Assembly: GCA_003230535.1 (NCBI GenBank)
Contig: QIEW01000238.1
Coordinates: forward strand, 1-6,040
Direction: 5' to 3'
Source of the DNA: a bacterium
Lineage (GTDB): Bacteria; SZUA-182; SZUA-191
DNA length: 6,040 nt
In this document: piece after piece, positions 4,995 to 6,040 of the stretch
How positions within the stretch are numbered: position 1 is the stretch's first letter
Layout: each line of letters starts with the position of its first letter
Notes under the pieces: model-generated
What the model saw: only the letters and a program-made list of their open reading frames with translations
What the model was told of the DNA's origin: nothing
Database searches by the model: none
Position numbers and translations under genes: made by a program

Positions 4995-6040
4995 ATGTTT
5001 GATAAAAAAAGTTGGTTAGACAGATTAATTTTCTGGGGAATTTTCTTTTTTATAGTAGGGATAGTAAGTGATTTCTTAAGTACAGAAATCATAAAAATTC
5101 TAGAGATACTCTTCAGTGAATACCCGCCCTTCCATCCAGATACAACATCCCAACTAGAAAGAATTATTGCTCAAATCAAATATATAGGAATAATATCTAT
5201 TGGAATTTATTTAATGAGAAATGTAAAGGCGGATTATTTTAATAACTATCTAAATTATCTACTCGTTAGGGTAAAAGAAAAAAAAATAATAATATTTTTG
5301 TTTTTATTATTTAGCGTGGTATTAGCTTATTTTAGGTCCTTAGATATTTTTTTTATAACCGATGATTTAAATTTTTTATTCCACTTAATTTCTGAGGGAT
5401 CAATTTGCGAAGAACTAAACCGTTTCATAAACAACTCTTCTTTTTTCTATCGGCCAATTGCCTATCTATATTTCTATTTGGTTAATGCCCTGTTCGGATT
5501 AAACCCTGCAAGTTACCATGTTATTAATGTGCTACTCCATGCGGTTAGCGTGTTTTTAGTTTATTTATGTGCAGCTTCCCTGACCCACAACAAATTAGTA
5601 GGGATATTTTCAGCGGTCATTTTTTTTACTAGGAACGCCCACTTGGAATGCTTGACTTGGATTTCTTGTATCCAAGAACTGAGTGTGGGGTTCTTCTTTT
5701 TTCTTTCGTTATGGCTTTATCTAAGATATGCCAATCATAGAGCAAATAAATTCTACGTTTATTCGCTAATTGCTTTTTTATTTGCTCTTTTTTCAAAAGA
5801 AATGTCGTATACATTGCCGCTGGTTTTATTTTTTTATGAATTTTTAAATCAAAAAGAATATTCTTTTAGACAACTTTATTTATCTTTTAGGAGGGTTAGT
5901 TTTTACTTTCTGGTTTTAGCGTCTTTTTTAGTCTTTCGCTTACCTGGATTCAAAATTGCGGCAAACATGGAGCTAAGAAGATATAAAATGCAAATTTCAT
6001 TTTTAAATAGAAACCTTGTTTTTTATATATTTAATATTTT
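4995..6040 (+). CDS. GT-C fold membrane glycosyltransferase-like protein, 3' truncated by window
   Basis: The frame is open from ATG 4995 to the window end (348 codons seen). The product is a multi-pass inner-membrane protein. Two hydrophobic segments (about 11-26 and 62-75) form an N-terminal extension. The core resembles the PMT/GT-C family, which transfers sugars from lipid-linked donors. It has a membrane segment (98-113), the acidic loop FFITDDLNFLFHL (119-131) where these enzymes keep their catalytic acid, FYRPIAYLYFYLVNALFGLN (151-170), ASYHVINVLLHAVSVFLVY (172-190), HLECLTWISCIQELSVGFFF (216-235) and SKEMSYTLPLVLFFYEFL (267-284). The HxE-x-WIS, SKE and YH-IN-LLH motifs are typical of TMTC-like bacterial proteins, which often end in TPR repeats beyond this window. 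The gene is strikingly AT-rich, unlike dapL and folK, which suggests horizontal acquisition. No clear Shine-Dalgarno precedes the ATG. A TTG at 4962 is an alternative start. The substrate is unknown. Confidence 0.75.
   Translation, partial: MFDKKSWLDRLIFWGIFFFIVGIVSDFLSTEIIKILEILFSEYPPFHPDTTSQLERIIAQIKYIGIISIGIYLMRNVKADYFNNYLNYLLVRVKEKKIIIFLFLLFSVVLAYFRSLDIFFITDDLNFLFHLISEGSICEELNRFINNSSFFYRPIAYLYFYLVNALFGLNPASYHVINVLLHAVSVFLVYLCAASLTHNKLVGIFSAVIFFTRNAHLECLTWISCIQELSVGFFFFLSLWLYLRYANHRANKFYVYSLIAFLFALFSKEMSYTLPLVLFFYEFLNQKEYSFRQLYLSFRRVSFYFLVLASFLVFRLPGFKIAANMELRRYKMQISFLNRNLVFYIFNI

Noticed and set aside
4962-4996. Promoter for the GT-C gene
   Set aside because: TTGTTT and TACAAT can be picked out, but the spacing (over 20 bp) is too long and the region is AT-rich, so chance matches are expected.
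5629-5814. Reverse-strand 61-residue open frame
   Set aside because: It is antisense to the GT-C protein, whose motifs are conserved through this stretch.

Overview
The window looks like a chromosomal segment of a Desulfobacterota-type (former Deltaproteobacteria) bacterium. This is inferred from gene content: a RemA/DUF370 gene next to gmk, a DapL-type LL-diaminopimelate aminotransferase in the lysine/peptidoglycan pathway, and proteins whose sequence style resembles sulfate-reducer and syntroph homologues. No species can be named from the sequence.

Layout. Positions 1-1601 are a decayed, gene-poor zone. It holds a 15-bp imperfect palindrome (132-172), an intact-looking insertion-sequence promoter and ribosome binding site (178-230), a frameshifted and internally deleted IS4-type transposase pseudogene (229-1002), a possible 164-bp MITE (1017-1180), a two-hairpin repeat element (1203-1361) and a 95-bp inverted-repeat element of the 'gtcattcctg' kind (1419-1513). 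A plus-strand housekeeping run follows: ybaB/ebfC (1602-1907), remA-like DUF370 (2080-2349), gmk (2454-3080), dapL (3155-4309) and folK (4300-4782, overlapping dapL). A second copy of the two-hairpin repeat lies between ybaB and the DUF370 gene, and its right arm runs almost to the DUF370 start codon. Positions 4783-4994 hold arm-like fragments of the same repeat. From 4995 to the window edge runs an AT-rich gene for a multi-pass membrane protein of the GT-C (dolichyl-phosphate-mannose mannosyltransferase-like) type. It is truncated by the window end and its composition is very unlike that of the housekeeping block.

The housekeeping genes do not form one pathway. Gmk makes GDP for nucleotide pools, DapL makes LL-diaminopimelate for cell wall and lysine, FolK makes the pterin pyrophosphate for folate, and YbaB and RemA-like proteins bind DNA. 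Their common strand and short spacing suggest at least partial co-transcription (dapL-folK certainly looks coupled). The usual partners of these genes (dnaX and recR beside ybaB, yicC upstream of remA, rpoZ after gmk) are not in the window.

The most unusual signal is the repeat family with conserved outer arms around position 1203 and position 1919. Each copy carries two perfect hairpins whose stems match each other within the copy but are unrelated between copies.
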